Shown piece after piece: positions 16,339-23,631 of a stretch of 34,835 nucleotides of DNA; within the stretch, counting starts at the first letter, position 1; each line of letters starts with the position of its first letter. A model generated the notes under the pieces. It searched no databases, was not told the origin of the DNA, and saw nothing but the letters and a program-made list of their open reading frames with translations. This DNA comes from Methylobacterium sp. J-070. GTDB lineage: Bacteria > Pseudomonadota > Alphaproteobacteria > Rhizobiales > Beijerinckiaceae. The stretch lies in contig NZ_JAKSXX010000015.1 of the NCBI RefSeq assembly GCF_022829385.1, positions 1 to 34,835 on the forward strand, read 5' to 3'. Made by a program: the position numbers and the translations under genes.

Positions 16339-17937
16339 ATGCCCGAGACTCCCGTCTTCACCTCCGCGGCCGTCGCCGCGCCCCACGCCCTCGCCGCCCA
16401 GGCCGGCCAGACGGTGCTGGCCCAGGGCGGCAACGCCATCGAGGCGATGGTGGCGATGGCAGCCTCCATCGCGGTGGTCTATCCGCATATGAATGGGATC
16501 GGTGGGGACGGCTTCTGGCTGGTGCGCGAGCGCGGCGGCCGGGTTCGCGGCATCGAGGCCTGCGGCCCGGCCGGGCGCCTCGCCACGATCCAGCGCTACC
16601 GGGAGAAGGAGTACGACGCGATCCCGTCCCGGGGGCCCGACGCCATGGTCACGGTGGCGGGCGCGGTGGGCGGCTGGGCCCTCGCCCTGGAACTGTCACG
16701 CGCTCTCGGAGGCCGCCTGCCCCTGGAGACCCTGATGGCGGACGCGATCACGCAGGCGCGGAACGGCGTCCCGGTCTCGCCGTCGGAGGCGCGCTACGTG
16801 CCCCAGGAACTCGACACGCTGCACGAGGCCCCGAATTTCGCCGGGACCTTCCTGAAGGACGGCAAGCCCTATCCGGCCGGCGAGACGCGGTCCCTGCCGC
16901 ACCTCGCCGCCACCCTGGAACAGCTCGCCCATGCCGGCCTCGACGATTTCTACCGCGGCGATGTCGGCCGCGAGATCGCCGCCGACCTGGAGCGCCTCGG
17001 TGCGCCGATCACCCGGGCGGACCTGAAGGCCTTCTCGGCGGTCGAGCGGGCCCCGCTGTCGATCCGGCGCAGGGACGCGACGCTCTACAATTTTCCGCCC
17101 CCGACCCAGGGGCTCGCGGCCCTTCTGATCCTCGGCATCTTCGACCGGCTGGGCATCGCCGAGCCGGAGAGCACGGCTCACTATCACGGGCTGATCGAGG
17201 CGACGAAGCGGGCCTTCGCGATCCGCGACCGAGTGGTGACGGATTTCGCCCGCCTGCGTCACGACCCCGCGGCCTTCCTGACGCCCGAACGCCTCGCCCG
17301 CGAGGCGGCGCGCGTCGACATGCGCCGGGCCGCCACGGTGCCCCTCCCCGATCCGGGCCACGGCGATACGGTCTGGATGGGGGCGATCGACAAGGACGGG
17401 TTGGCCGTCTCCTACATCCAGTCGGTCTATTGGGAGTACGGCTCCGGCACGGTCCTGCCGGCCACCGGGATCTGCTGGCAGAACCGGGGCATGTCGTTCG
17501 CGCTCGATCCGAACGCCGTCAATCCGCTGGAGCCGGGCCGGCGCCCGTTCCACACCCTGATCCCGGCGCTCGCCGCCTTCGACGATGGCCGGGTGATGAG
17601 CTACGGCAGCATGGGCGGCGACGGGCAGCCGCAATTCCAGGCCCAGATCTTCACGCGCTACGCGGATTACGGGATGTCGGTGGCCGACGCCGTCGACGCG
17701 CCGCGCCTGCTCTACGGCCGGACCTGGGGCGCACCCTCGCTCAGCGTGAAGGTGGAAGACCGGTTCGATCCGGCCTGCATCGCGGCGCTCGGTCGCCTCG
17801 GTCACGAGATCGAGGCGCTCGGCGGACCCTACATCGATTCCCTCGGCCATGCCGGCATGCTGGTCCGCCAGCCGCGGGACGGGCGGATCGAGGCCACGCA
17901 CGATCCGCGCTCGGACGGCGGCGCCTGGGGGCTCTGA
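16339..17937 (+). CDS. Gamma-glutamyltransferase family protein (no signal peptide)
   Basis: A 532-residue Ntn-hydrolase family enzyme that would self-cleave into large and small subunits. The catalytic Thr starts the small subunit at GHGDTVWMGAIDKDGL (Thr about 346), aligned with the T-x-H-[YF]-x-x-[VA]-D-K-x-G pattern of GGT, although the histidine position differs. The N-terminal LAQGGNAIEAMVAMAASIAVVYPHMNGIGGDGF is the family signature, and GSMGGDGQPQFQAQ lies near the end. Classical GGTs are periplasmic, but this protein begins MPETPVFTSA with no signal peptide, so it belongs to the cytoplasmic-looking branch whose substrates are poorly known. AGGATCGCCG precedes the ATG. Confidence 0.88.
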   Translation: MPETPVFTSAAVAAPHALAAQAGQTVLAQGGNAIEAMVAMAASIAVVYPHMNGIGGDGFWLVRERGGRVRGIEACGPAGRLATIQRYREKEYDAIPSRGPDAMVTVAGAVGGWALALELSRALGGRLPLETLMADAITQARNGVPVSPSEARYVPQELDTLHEAPNFAGTFLKDGKPYPAGETRSLPHLAATLEQLAHAGLDDFYRGDVGREIAADLERLGAPITRADLKAFSAVERAPLSIRRRDATLYNFPPPTQGLAALLILGIFDRLGIAEPESTAHYHGLIEATKRAFAIRDRVVTDFARLRHDPAAFLTPERLAREAARVDMRRAATVPLPDPGHGDTVWMGAIDKDGLAVSYIQSVYWEYGSGTVLPATGICWQNRGMSFALDPNAVNPLEPGRRPFHTLIPALAAFDDGRVMSYGSMGGDGQPQFQAQIFTRYADYGMSVADAVDAPRLLYGRTWGAPSLSVKVEDRFDPACIAALGRLGHEIEALGGPYIDSLGHAGMLVRQPRDGRIEATHDPRSDGGAWGL

Positions 17938-17938
17938 C

Positions 17939-17961
17939 AGCGGCGATCCGGATCCGCCGCT
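17939..17961. terminator. Hairpin between convergent genes, possible bidirectional terminator
   Basis: AGCGGCG (17939-17945) pairs with CGCCGCT (17955-17961), and the loop itself contains the palindrome ATCCGGAT. It occupies the whole 23-bp gap between two convergent stop codons. There is no T-run on either strand, so efficiency is uncertain. Confidence 0.4.
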
Positions 17962-18818
17962 CAACCCGCCTGAACGAGCCAGCAGGCGGCGCGCAGGCGC
18001 ACCACGCCGCCGTCCGCGTGCCGGCGCAGGACCTCCGCCGCCGCCGCCTCGGCCCGGGCCCGGAGGTCCGGGGCGGCCTCGCGGACGAGGTGCGAGTTCG
18101 GCCCGAGTTCCAGGGAGACCCGGGTGGCCGCCGCGATGGCCGCCGCGTCGGTCTCGCCCCGGCCGAGGACGATATCCCGGTCGACCGCGTCGCAGGCGAC
18201 ACGCGCGAATCCGGCGCCGCGCAGGAGGGCGACCAAGCCGTCCGCGTCGGCGAAGCGGAACGGGCCTGGGGTGTCCGGGTCCGGCGGTTTCGGGGCCTCC
18301 GGCAGGAGCGGCAGCACCGCCGCGCGGACCGCGCTGACCCACAGATTCTCGGGCAGCGCCCGCCAGCACAGGAAGGTCAGCCGGCCCTCCGGCTTGAGCA
18401 TCCGGCGCACGTTAGCGAGGGCGCGGGCGGAATCCGGGAAGAACATCACGCCGAAGCGCGACAGGATCTGGTCGAAAGGCCCGAGATCGGCGGTCTCGAC
18501 ATCGGCTTCGACGAACCGGATCGGGGCAGCGCCGGGCGCCTCCGCGTCGGCCCGGCCCCGCGCCACGGCAAGGAGCGGCGCCGAGATGTCGGCGCCGGTG
18601 ACGCTGCCGCCGGGTCCGACCCGGCGCGCGACCTCCAGGGTCGTGGCCCCCGCGCCGCAGCCGATGTCGAGGACGGACGCGCCGTCGCGGAGGGGCATCC
18701 GCGCGAACAGCGCCTCCGTCAGCGGGACGAACATCGCGTCGAGGACCGCCTGGTTGCGGGCCCAGCGCGTGCCGACCTCGCCGTTCCAATACTCGGTCTG
18801 GGTGAGGCCGCCCGCCAT
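17961..18818 (-). CDS. Class I SAM-dependent methyltransferase
   Basis: A 285-residue cytoplasmic methyltransferase. The SAM-binding motif I is VLDIGCGAGATTLEVARRVG (about 49-68), with an acidic end of strand 2 (VTGADIS) and motif FVEADVETADLG; the SRFGVMFFPDSARALANVRRML segment is the usual motif IV-V region of the UbiE/COQ5-like Methyltransf_11 or 25 group. The substrate is unknown. The ATG at 18816-18818 has GGGAGAACC upstream. It is 13 bp after the OsmC gene on the same strand, so the two are probably cotranscribed. Confidence 0.88.
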   Translation of the reverse strand: MAGGLTQTEYWNGEVGTRWARNQAVLDAMFVPLTEALFARMPLRDGASVLDIGCGAGATTLEVARRVGPGGSVTGADISAPLLAVARGRADAEAPGAAPIRFVEADVETADLGPFDQILSRFGVMFFPDSARALANVRRMLKPEGRLTFLCWRALPENLWVSAVRAAVLPLLPEAPKPPDPDTPGPFRFADADGLVALLRGAGFARVACDAVDRDIVLGRGETDAAAIAAATRVSLELGPNSHLVREAAPDLRARAEAAAAEVLRRHADGGVVRLRAACWLVQAG

Positions 18819-18831
18819 GTCCGGTTCTCCC

Positions 18832-19341
18832 TCAGACCGTCGTCGTGGCGACCGACAGCGCGGGCTTGTGGTTCAGGGTCTGGAACACCACGCAGTAGCG
18901 CTCGGTGAGTTTCAGGAGCTGCGCGAGCTTGTCCTCGGGGGCGTCGGTGTCGAGTTCGAAGAACAGGCGGATGCTGCGGAAGCCCACCGGCGCCTCCTTG
19001 TCGACCCCGAGGGTGCCGCGGAAATCGAGGTCGCCCTCGGCGCTGACCGTCCCGGAGCGCAACGGGATCTCCAGGGCGGTCGCCACCGCCTTCAGGGTGA
19101 CACCCGCGCAGGCGACCAGCGCCTCCAGCAGCATGTCGCCCGAGCACAGCTCCGCGCCGGAGCCGCCGGTCGCCGGATGGAGCCCGGCCTCCGCGATGGC
19201 GCGGCCGGTCTCGACCTTGCAGGCAATCTTGGTGTCGTCGAGCGTGCCCTTGGCTTTCAGGGTGATGACTGCGGCATCGGGAGCCGTGCGGTACTTGTCC
19301 TTGATGGGAGCCTGAAGGGCTCGCAGCGCGCTGGCGTCCAT
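18832..19341 (-). CDS. OsmC family peroxiredoxin-like protein
   Basis: A 169-residue protein of the OsmC/Ohr fold, which uses two cysteines to reduce organic hydroperoxides in the cytoplasm. The N-terminal catalytic segment is CSGDMLLEALVACAGV (about 66-81), and the partner cysteine is in TERYCVVFQTL near residue 149. This spacing fits the YhfA/OsmC-like branch rather than Ohr. The start ATG at 19339-19341 follows GAGAGGAC. A long upstream extension of the frame is antisense to nothing useful and overlaps bioF in a wrong frame, so the short version is right. It leads an apparent two-gene operon with the methyltransferase. Confidence 0.87.
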   Translation of the reverse strand: MDASALRALQAPIKDKYRTAPDAAVITLKAKGTLDDTKIACKVETGRAIAEAGLHPATGGSGAELCSGDMLLEALVACAGVTLKAVATALEIPLRSGTVSAEGDLDFRGTLGVDKEAPVGFRSIRLFFELDTDAPEDKLAQLLKLTERYCVVFQTLNHKPALSVATTTV

Positions 19342-19472
19342 GGCGTCGTCCTCTCGGTGCCGGTCTTGCCCGGCTCTCTTATGGGTCTCGCCCGCCTCTG
19401 AGCGGCAGGCCGGAGCGGCCGGCTCCGTCGGGATTTCGTATAGGTGCGCGGGGGGCGGACGGAAAGCGGCCC

Positions 19473-20597
19473 TCAGGCGCGCCCGGTCAGCGCCGCCACC
19501 GCCGCAGCGAGGGCGTCGACCTGCGCTTCCTCGTGGGCCGCCGAGAAGGCCACCCGCAGCCGCGCGGTCCCGGCCGGGACGGTCGGCGGACGGATCGCCA
19601 CGACCAGGAAGCCGGCCTCCTCCAGCGCCTCCGAGATGTCGAGCGCCGCCTGCGCCTCGCCCACCAGCACCGGCACCACGGCGCTCTCGGCCTCGGGCAG
19701 GCCAAGGCGCGCGGTGAAGCGCCGCGCGAGGGCGAGGGGCCGGGCGCGCCGCGCGGGCTCCGCCTCCAGGATCGCCAGCGCCTGCAGGGCGGCGGCGGCC
19801 GAGGCCGGCGGAAGCCCGGTCGTGTAGACGAAGCTGCGGGCGCGGCTCGTCATCAGGTCGACCACGGGGCGCGACGCGCAGAGATAGCCGCCATAGGAGC
19901 CGAGCGCCTTCGACAGGGTGCCCATCTCCAGCGGCGCCCGCGGTCCGTCCTCGACCACGCCGATGCCGTGGGCGTCGTCCACCAGCGTCCAGGCGTCGAA
20001 CGCCTCCGCGACCCCCAGGATGTCGGCGAGCGGAGCCCGGTCGCCGTCCATGCTGAACACCCGCTCGGTCAGCACGAGGGCGCACTCATGATCGGCCCGG
20101 TGCTCCGCGAGCCGGTCCGCGAGGTCGCCGGGATCGTTGTGGCGGAACGTCACCACCCGCGCGCCCGACAGCCGCGCGCCGGCCCACATGCAGGCGTGGG
20201 ACAGCGCGTCCAGCAGGACGAGATCGCCGCGCCCGGCCAGCGCCGGGGTGATGCCGAGATTGGCGAGGTAGCCGCTGCCGAAGACGAGGGCAGCGTCTAG
20301 GCCCTTGTGCCGCGCCAGCCGCGTCTCCAGCGCCCCGAGATACGGGTGGTCGCCGGTGACCAGCCGGGATCCGCCGGCGCCCGCGCCGTGCTTCGCCGCG
20401 GCCTCCTGTGCGGCCGCGATCACCCGCGGATGGTGTGACAGGCCGAGATAGTCGTTGCAGGAGAACGAGACGAGCGCCCTGCCCCGCCGGGCGGCCGCCG
20501 CGCCGATGCCGCGCTCGGTCGGGACCAGCCGCCGCCGCAGGCTGCCGGCTTCCAGGGCGTCGAGTTTCCCGCGGGCGAAGGCGTCGAGGCTGTCCAT
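19473..20597 (-). CDS. bioF: 8-amino-7-oxononanoate synthase, BioF
   Basis: A PLP enzyme of the alpha-oxoamine synthase family that condenses pimeloyl-ACP (or -CoA) with L-alanine, the first committed ring-forming precursor step of biotin. The 374-residue protein has the family length. The PLP lysine is Lys230 in GTLSKALGSYGG; other landmarks are SCNDYLGLSHHP (46-57), GSRLVTGDHPYLGALE (76-91), DALSHACMWAGARLSG and the PLP-contacting DDAHGIGV (207-214). Start ATG is at 20595-20597. A perfect TTGACA (minus strand, near 20629) lies upstream but its -10 is poor. It is divergent from bioA with 127 bp between starts. Confidence 0.92.
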   Translation of the reverse strand: MDSLDAFARGKLDALEAGSLRRRLVPTERGIGAAAARRGRALVSFSCNDYLGLSHHPRVIAAAQEAAAKHGAGAGGSRLVTGDHPYLGALETRLARHKGLDAALVFGSGYLANLGITPALAGRGDLVLLDALSHACMWAGARLSGARVVTFRHNDPGDLADRLAEHRADHECALVLTERVFSMDGDRAPLADILGVAEAFDAWTLVDDAHGIGVVEDGPRAPLEMGTLSKALGSYGGYLCASRPVVDLMTSRARSFVYTTGLPPASAAAALQALAILEAEPARRARPLALARRFTARLGLPEAESAVVPVLVGEAQAALDISEALEEAGFLVVAIRPPTVPAGTARLRVAFSAAHEEAQVDALAAAVAALTGRA

Positions 20598-20724
20598 GCG
20601 GCGGGTTTGGGGCCGGGCCTCGCGGGGATGTCAAGTGGGACGGCGACGTGCCGCGCCACCGCCCGCAATCCCGGATCGCGGCGCCCGCTTGACCCACACC
20701 GCCCCGGACGGGCATGCCCCCGCG

Positions 20725-21990
20725 ATGCGGCCCGACCCCTCCCGCGCCCATCTCTGGCGGCCCTACACGCAGATGGGCCTCGCGCCCCCGCCCCTTGAGG
20801 CGGTGGCGACGCACGGCACGCGCATCGTCCTCGCCGACGGGCGTGAACTGGTGGACGGCATCGCCTCGTGGTGGACGGCGGTGCACGGTTACAACCATCC
20901 GCACATAGCCGGCGCCGTGGCCGACCAGCTCGCCCGCATGCCCCACGTGATGTTCGGCGGCCTCACGCACGCCCCGGCCGAGCGCCTCGCGGCGCGCCTC
21001 GCCGCGCTGCTCCCGGGCGATCTCGACCACGTGTTCCTGTGCGATTCGGGCTCGGTCGCGGTCGAGGTCGCGCTGAAGATGGCCGCCCAGATGTGGCTCA
21101 ACCGCGGGGTGAGCGGCCGCACGAAGGTGCTCAGCTTCCGCGGCGGCTATCACGGCGACACGATGGGAGCGATGTCGGTCTGCGACCCCGAGGAGGGCAT
21201 GCACCGGCGGTTCGGCGCCTATCTCCCGACCCAGATCTTCTGCGATCTGCCGCGGGGCCGCGCCGACGCCGAGGCGCTCGACGCCACGCTCGCGGCCCAT
21301 CGCGAAACCCTGGCGGCCGTGATCGTCGAGCCGCTGGTCCAGGGGGCGGGCGGCATGCGCATGCACCCGCCCGAGGTACTCGCCACGGTGGCGCGCCTCG
21401 CCCGCCGCCACGGCCTGCCGCTGATCGCCGACGAGATCTTCACCGGGTTCGGGCGTACCGGCAGTCTCTTCGCCTGCGAGCAGGCCGGGATCGTGCCCGA
21501 TATCCTCTGCCTGTCGAAGGCGCTCACCGGCGGCACCATGGCGCTCGCCGCGACCGTCGCCCGCACGGAGGTGTTCGCGTCGTTCTGGTCCGAGGACCCG
21601 GCCGCCGCGCTGATGCACGGCCCGACCTTCATGGCCAATCCCCTCGCCTGCGCGGCGGCCAATGCAAGCCTCGACCTGTTCGAGGCCGAGCCGCGCCTCA
21701 GCCAGGCCCGCGCCATCGGGCTCCGCCTCGCCGAAGGGCTGGAATGCCTGCAGCGCGTGCCCGGCGTGGCGGATGTCCGGATCCTGGGTGCCATCGGCGC
21801 GGTGCAGTTCGCCCGTGCGCCCGACCTCGCCGCCCTGAAGGCGCAATTGTTCAACCAGGGGGTGTGGGTGCGCCCGTTCGGCGACATCGTCTACCTCACG
21901 CCGGCGCTCACCATCGCCGAGGCGGACCTAGACCGGCTGATCAACGCCGTGGTGGCGGTGGTGAGGGAAGGCTCCGCGCCGACCGGGTGA
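20725..21990 (+). CDS. bioA: Adenosylmethionine-8-amino-7-oxononanoate aminotransferase, BioA
   Basis: A class III PLP aminotransferase that moves the amino group of SAM to the BioF product, giving 7,8-diaminononanoate. The 421-residue protein has the BioA-type start HLWRPYTQMG, the DGIASWWTAVHGYNHP segment, CDSGSVAVEVALKMA, the PLP-site GYHGDTMGAMSV (141-152), Asp236 in ADEIFTGFGRTG and the Schiff-base Lys265 in LSKALTGG. The Trp-Trp and Tyr residues of the BioA substrate pocket are present. I chose ATG 20725; a TTG at 20689 would add 12 residues. No BioR-like TTATAnATAA operator is seen in the bioF-bioA gap. Confidence 0.93.
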   Translation: MRPDPSRAHLWRPYTQMGLAPPPLEAVATHGTRIVLADGRELVDGIASWWTAVHGYNHPHIAGAVADQLARMPHVMFGGLTHAPAERLAARLAALLPGDLDHVFLCDSGSVAVEVALKMAAQMWLNRGVSGRTKVLSFRGGYHGDTMGAMSVCDPEEGMHRRFGAYLPTQIFCDLPRGRADAEALDATLAAHRETLAAVIVEPLVQGAGGMRMHPPEVLATVARLARRHGLPLIADEIFTGFGRTGSLFACEQAGIVPDILCLSKALTGGTMALAATVARTEVFASFWSEDPAAALMHGPTFMANPLACAAANASLDLFEAEPRLSQARAIGLRLAEGLECLQRVPGVADVRILGAIGAVQFARAPDLAALKAQLFNQGVWVRPFGDIVYLTPALTIAEADLDRLINAVVAVVREGSAPTG

Positions 21991-22123
21991 GGATGGTTTG
22001 TTTCCCAAGGCGGCCGCTCTCGCCCGACCGGGCTGCAACCCGGGACCGTTTGTGTCGTTGGGCCTACGGCTGAAGACGCGTGCGGCGGCCCTCGCGGCCG
22101 GACGCTGCCTGAGGGAGTCACCA

Positions 22124-22513
22124 GTGGCGAGTGAGCAGACGGGTTCGGACGGCGATCGGCCGGTCATCCTCCTGGTTGAGGACGAGGCGCTGACGATCAT
22201 GGACCTCGGGGACGTTCTGGAGGAAGGCGGCTACGACACGGTCCAATGCGCCTCCGCCGAGCGGGCGCTCAGCATCCTGCAGGCGCGTCCGGATATCTGC
22301 GGGCTCGTCACCGACGTGCAGCTCTCCGGCAAGACGGACGGTTTCGATCTCGCCAGTTCGGTGGCCGAGGCGCGCCCGCGGCTGCCGATCCTGATCGTCT
22401 CCGGCCGGGCGGCGCCCGATCCGGCCCGCATGCCCGAGCATGCCGACTTCATCGCCCGGCCCTGCACGGGCGAAGATATCCTGGATCGGCTTCAGCGTCT
22501 GATGCACTGCTGA
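22124..22513 (+). CDS. Single-domain response regulator (CheY-like receiver)
   Basis: A 129-residue receiver domain with no output domain. The acidic pocket Asp20/Glu21 (LLVEDEA), the phosphoacceptor Asp64 (VTDVQLSG) and Ser93 (VSG) are present. The usual conserved Lys of the FxxKPF motif is replaced by Arg112 (FIARPCTGED). The LSGKTDGFDLA sequence after the phosphorylation site is typical of stand-alone alphaproteobacterial receivers. GTG at 22124 with GAGGGAG eight bases before it is the best start; the longer frame back to 21998 covers a region without family similarity. No kinase gene is adjacent, and MarR follows 75 bp later. Confidence 0.86.
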   Translation: MASEQTGSDGDRPVILLVEDEALTIMDLGDVLEEGGYDTVQCASAERALSILQARPDICGLVTDVQLSGKTDGFDLASSVAEARPRLPILIVSGRAAPDPARMPEHADFIARPCTGEDILDRLQRLMHC

Positions 22514-22588
22514 GCCTTCGGCGCCGTCATCGCAGCGTCACCGGCCGGCGGCACAGGGTCTCGGGCGGCCGGCGACGGGGGACGAGCG

Positions 22589-23209
22589 GTGCAGGTTCAG
22601 GATCAACCGGCGGCCGCCGGCACACAGGCGGGCGCTCCGGTGAGCGAAACTCCGAAGAACGATCGTCGCGACGTTGACACGCCCGCCCTGGAGCTGTCGC
22701 CGAAGAAGCTGCGGCCGCCGGGGGTCCGGAGCGTCGGATGGGCGCTGGTTCAGGCCGCACGGCTGCATCGCGCCCGCACCGGCGACCGCTTGGCGAAGCT
22801 CGGCTTCTTCGCCGGGCAGGAGCAGGTCGTGCAAGCGCTGGCGGCGGTCGGCACGATGACGATGGGCGATCTCGCCACCCTTCTGCGGGTCCGTCCGCCC
22901 ACGGCATCCAAGACCGTGACGCGGCTCGCGGCACTCGGCATCGTCGAGCGCCGGGCCGAATCGGGCGACGGGCGCGTGGTCCGGGTCCAGCTCACCGAGG
23001 CCGGCCTCGCGAAGGCCGCGGCGATCGAACGGATCCAGGAGGAGGTCGAGGCCGAACTGCTCGACCGGCTCGACAAGACCGATCGTCGTCGCCTGCGGAA
23101 GCTGCTCCGGAAGGCCGCCCGCGGGCTCGCCGATGCGGCCGGTGCGTCCGGCCAGGATACCGATGCCGAGATCGAGGCCGAGGACGAGGCCGAGGGTCTG
23201 GCGACCTGA
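22589..23209 (+). CDS. MarR family transcriptional regulator
   Basis: A 206-residue DNA-binding protein with a disordered N-terminal extension (about 1-45), a MarR winged helix (MTMGDLATLLRVRPPTASKTVTRLAALGIVERR, about 90-122, and the wing ESGDGRVVRVQLTEAGL), and an acidic C-terminal tail (TDAEIEAEDEAEG). Both extensions are longer than in a typical 140-160-residue MarR. Its ligand and targets are unknown; it could act on the TonB receptor gene that follows in the same direction, but a 420-bp gap with its own metal-type operator argues otherwise. GTG at 22589 follows GGGGGACGAG; a second GTG at 22640 is possible. Confidence 0.87.
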   Translation: MQVQDQPAAAGTQAGAPVSETPKNDRRDVDTPALELSPKKLRPPGVRSVGWALVQAARLHRARTGDRLAKLGFFAGQEQVVQALAAVGTMTMGDLATLLRVRPPTASKTVTRLAALGIVERRAESGDGRVVRVQLTEAGLAKAAAIERIQEEVEAELLDRLDKTDRRRLRKLLRKAARGLADAAGASGQDTDAEIEAEDEAEGLAT

Positions 23210-23525
23210 CCGGCGGCGTTCGGGCCGCCGAACGCACGGTGTGGAAACCGCTCGCCCTGCATCGTCGTCAGGCTGGGATCTGACGCGGCGATCCGCATGC
23301 GCATCTGCCGCTCGGAGGCGGATGATCACAAGTGCCGGATCCAACCCCTGATTCGGCGTCGCCAAAGGGCCAGCAAACTGGTTGACGCGACGTTCGCCTC
23401 GAGCAGCGTTGCGTCCTCCCGTTTTGGGATCGCGGACTGATCCGAGCCGTCTGGCAATCGCGCCGCGTCGACCCCGCGTGGACGAGGCCGCAACGGCGTT
23501 CCCACCGCGCCGCTTCCCTGCTGTT

Positions 23526-23543
23526 GTAATGATGTAACGTTTC
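23526..23543 (+). promoter_or_regulatory. Zur-like operator candidate upstream of ZnuD-like receptor
   Basis: GTAATGATGTAACGTTTC agrees at 14 of 18 positions with a GTAATGTTATAACATTAC-type palindrome as described for proteobacterial Zur, and at 12 of 18 with the site at 29523-29540. Its own dyad symmetry is partial (5 of 9 pairs). It lies 89 bp before the chosen start. Confidence 0.45.
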
Positions 23544-23603
23544 TTCTTTGTCAGGTTCGCACGGCGCGACGCGTCTTGCGCGGACTAGGCTCGCCGCGGC
23601 AGT

Positions 23604-23621
23604 GAAACAATATAACAACAT
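23604..23621 (+). promoter_or_regulatory. Second Zur-like half site overlapping the start region
   Basis: GAAACAATATAACA (23604-23617) matches 11 of 14 positions of a GAAATGTTATAACA-type Zur half palindrome. It ends next to the possible ATG at 23620 and is 78 bp from the first site. The match is one-sided, so confidence is low. Confidence 0.3.
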
Positions 23622-23631
23622 GCGAGCCCCG

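Larger units (their letters stand above)
23210..23631. other. 422-bp regulatory gap before the ZnuD-like receptor
   Basis: No gene is supported. The last 120 bp are AT-rich and hold two Zur-like elements (listed separately). An early Arg-rich frame from 23548 to the receptor start lacks any signal-peptide character and is unlikely to be translated. Confidence 0.5.
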
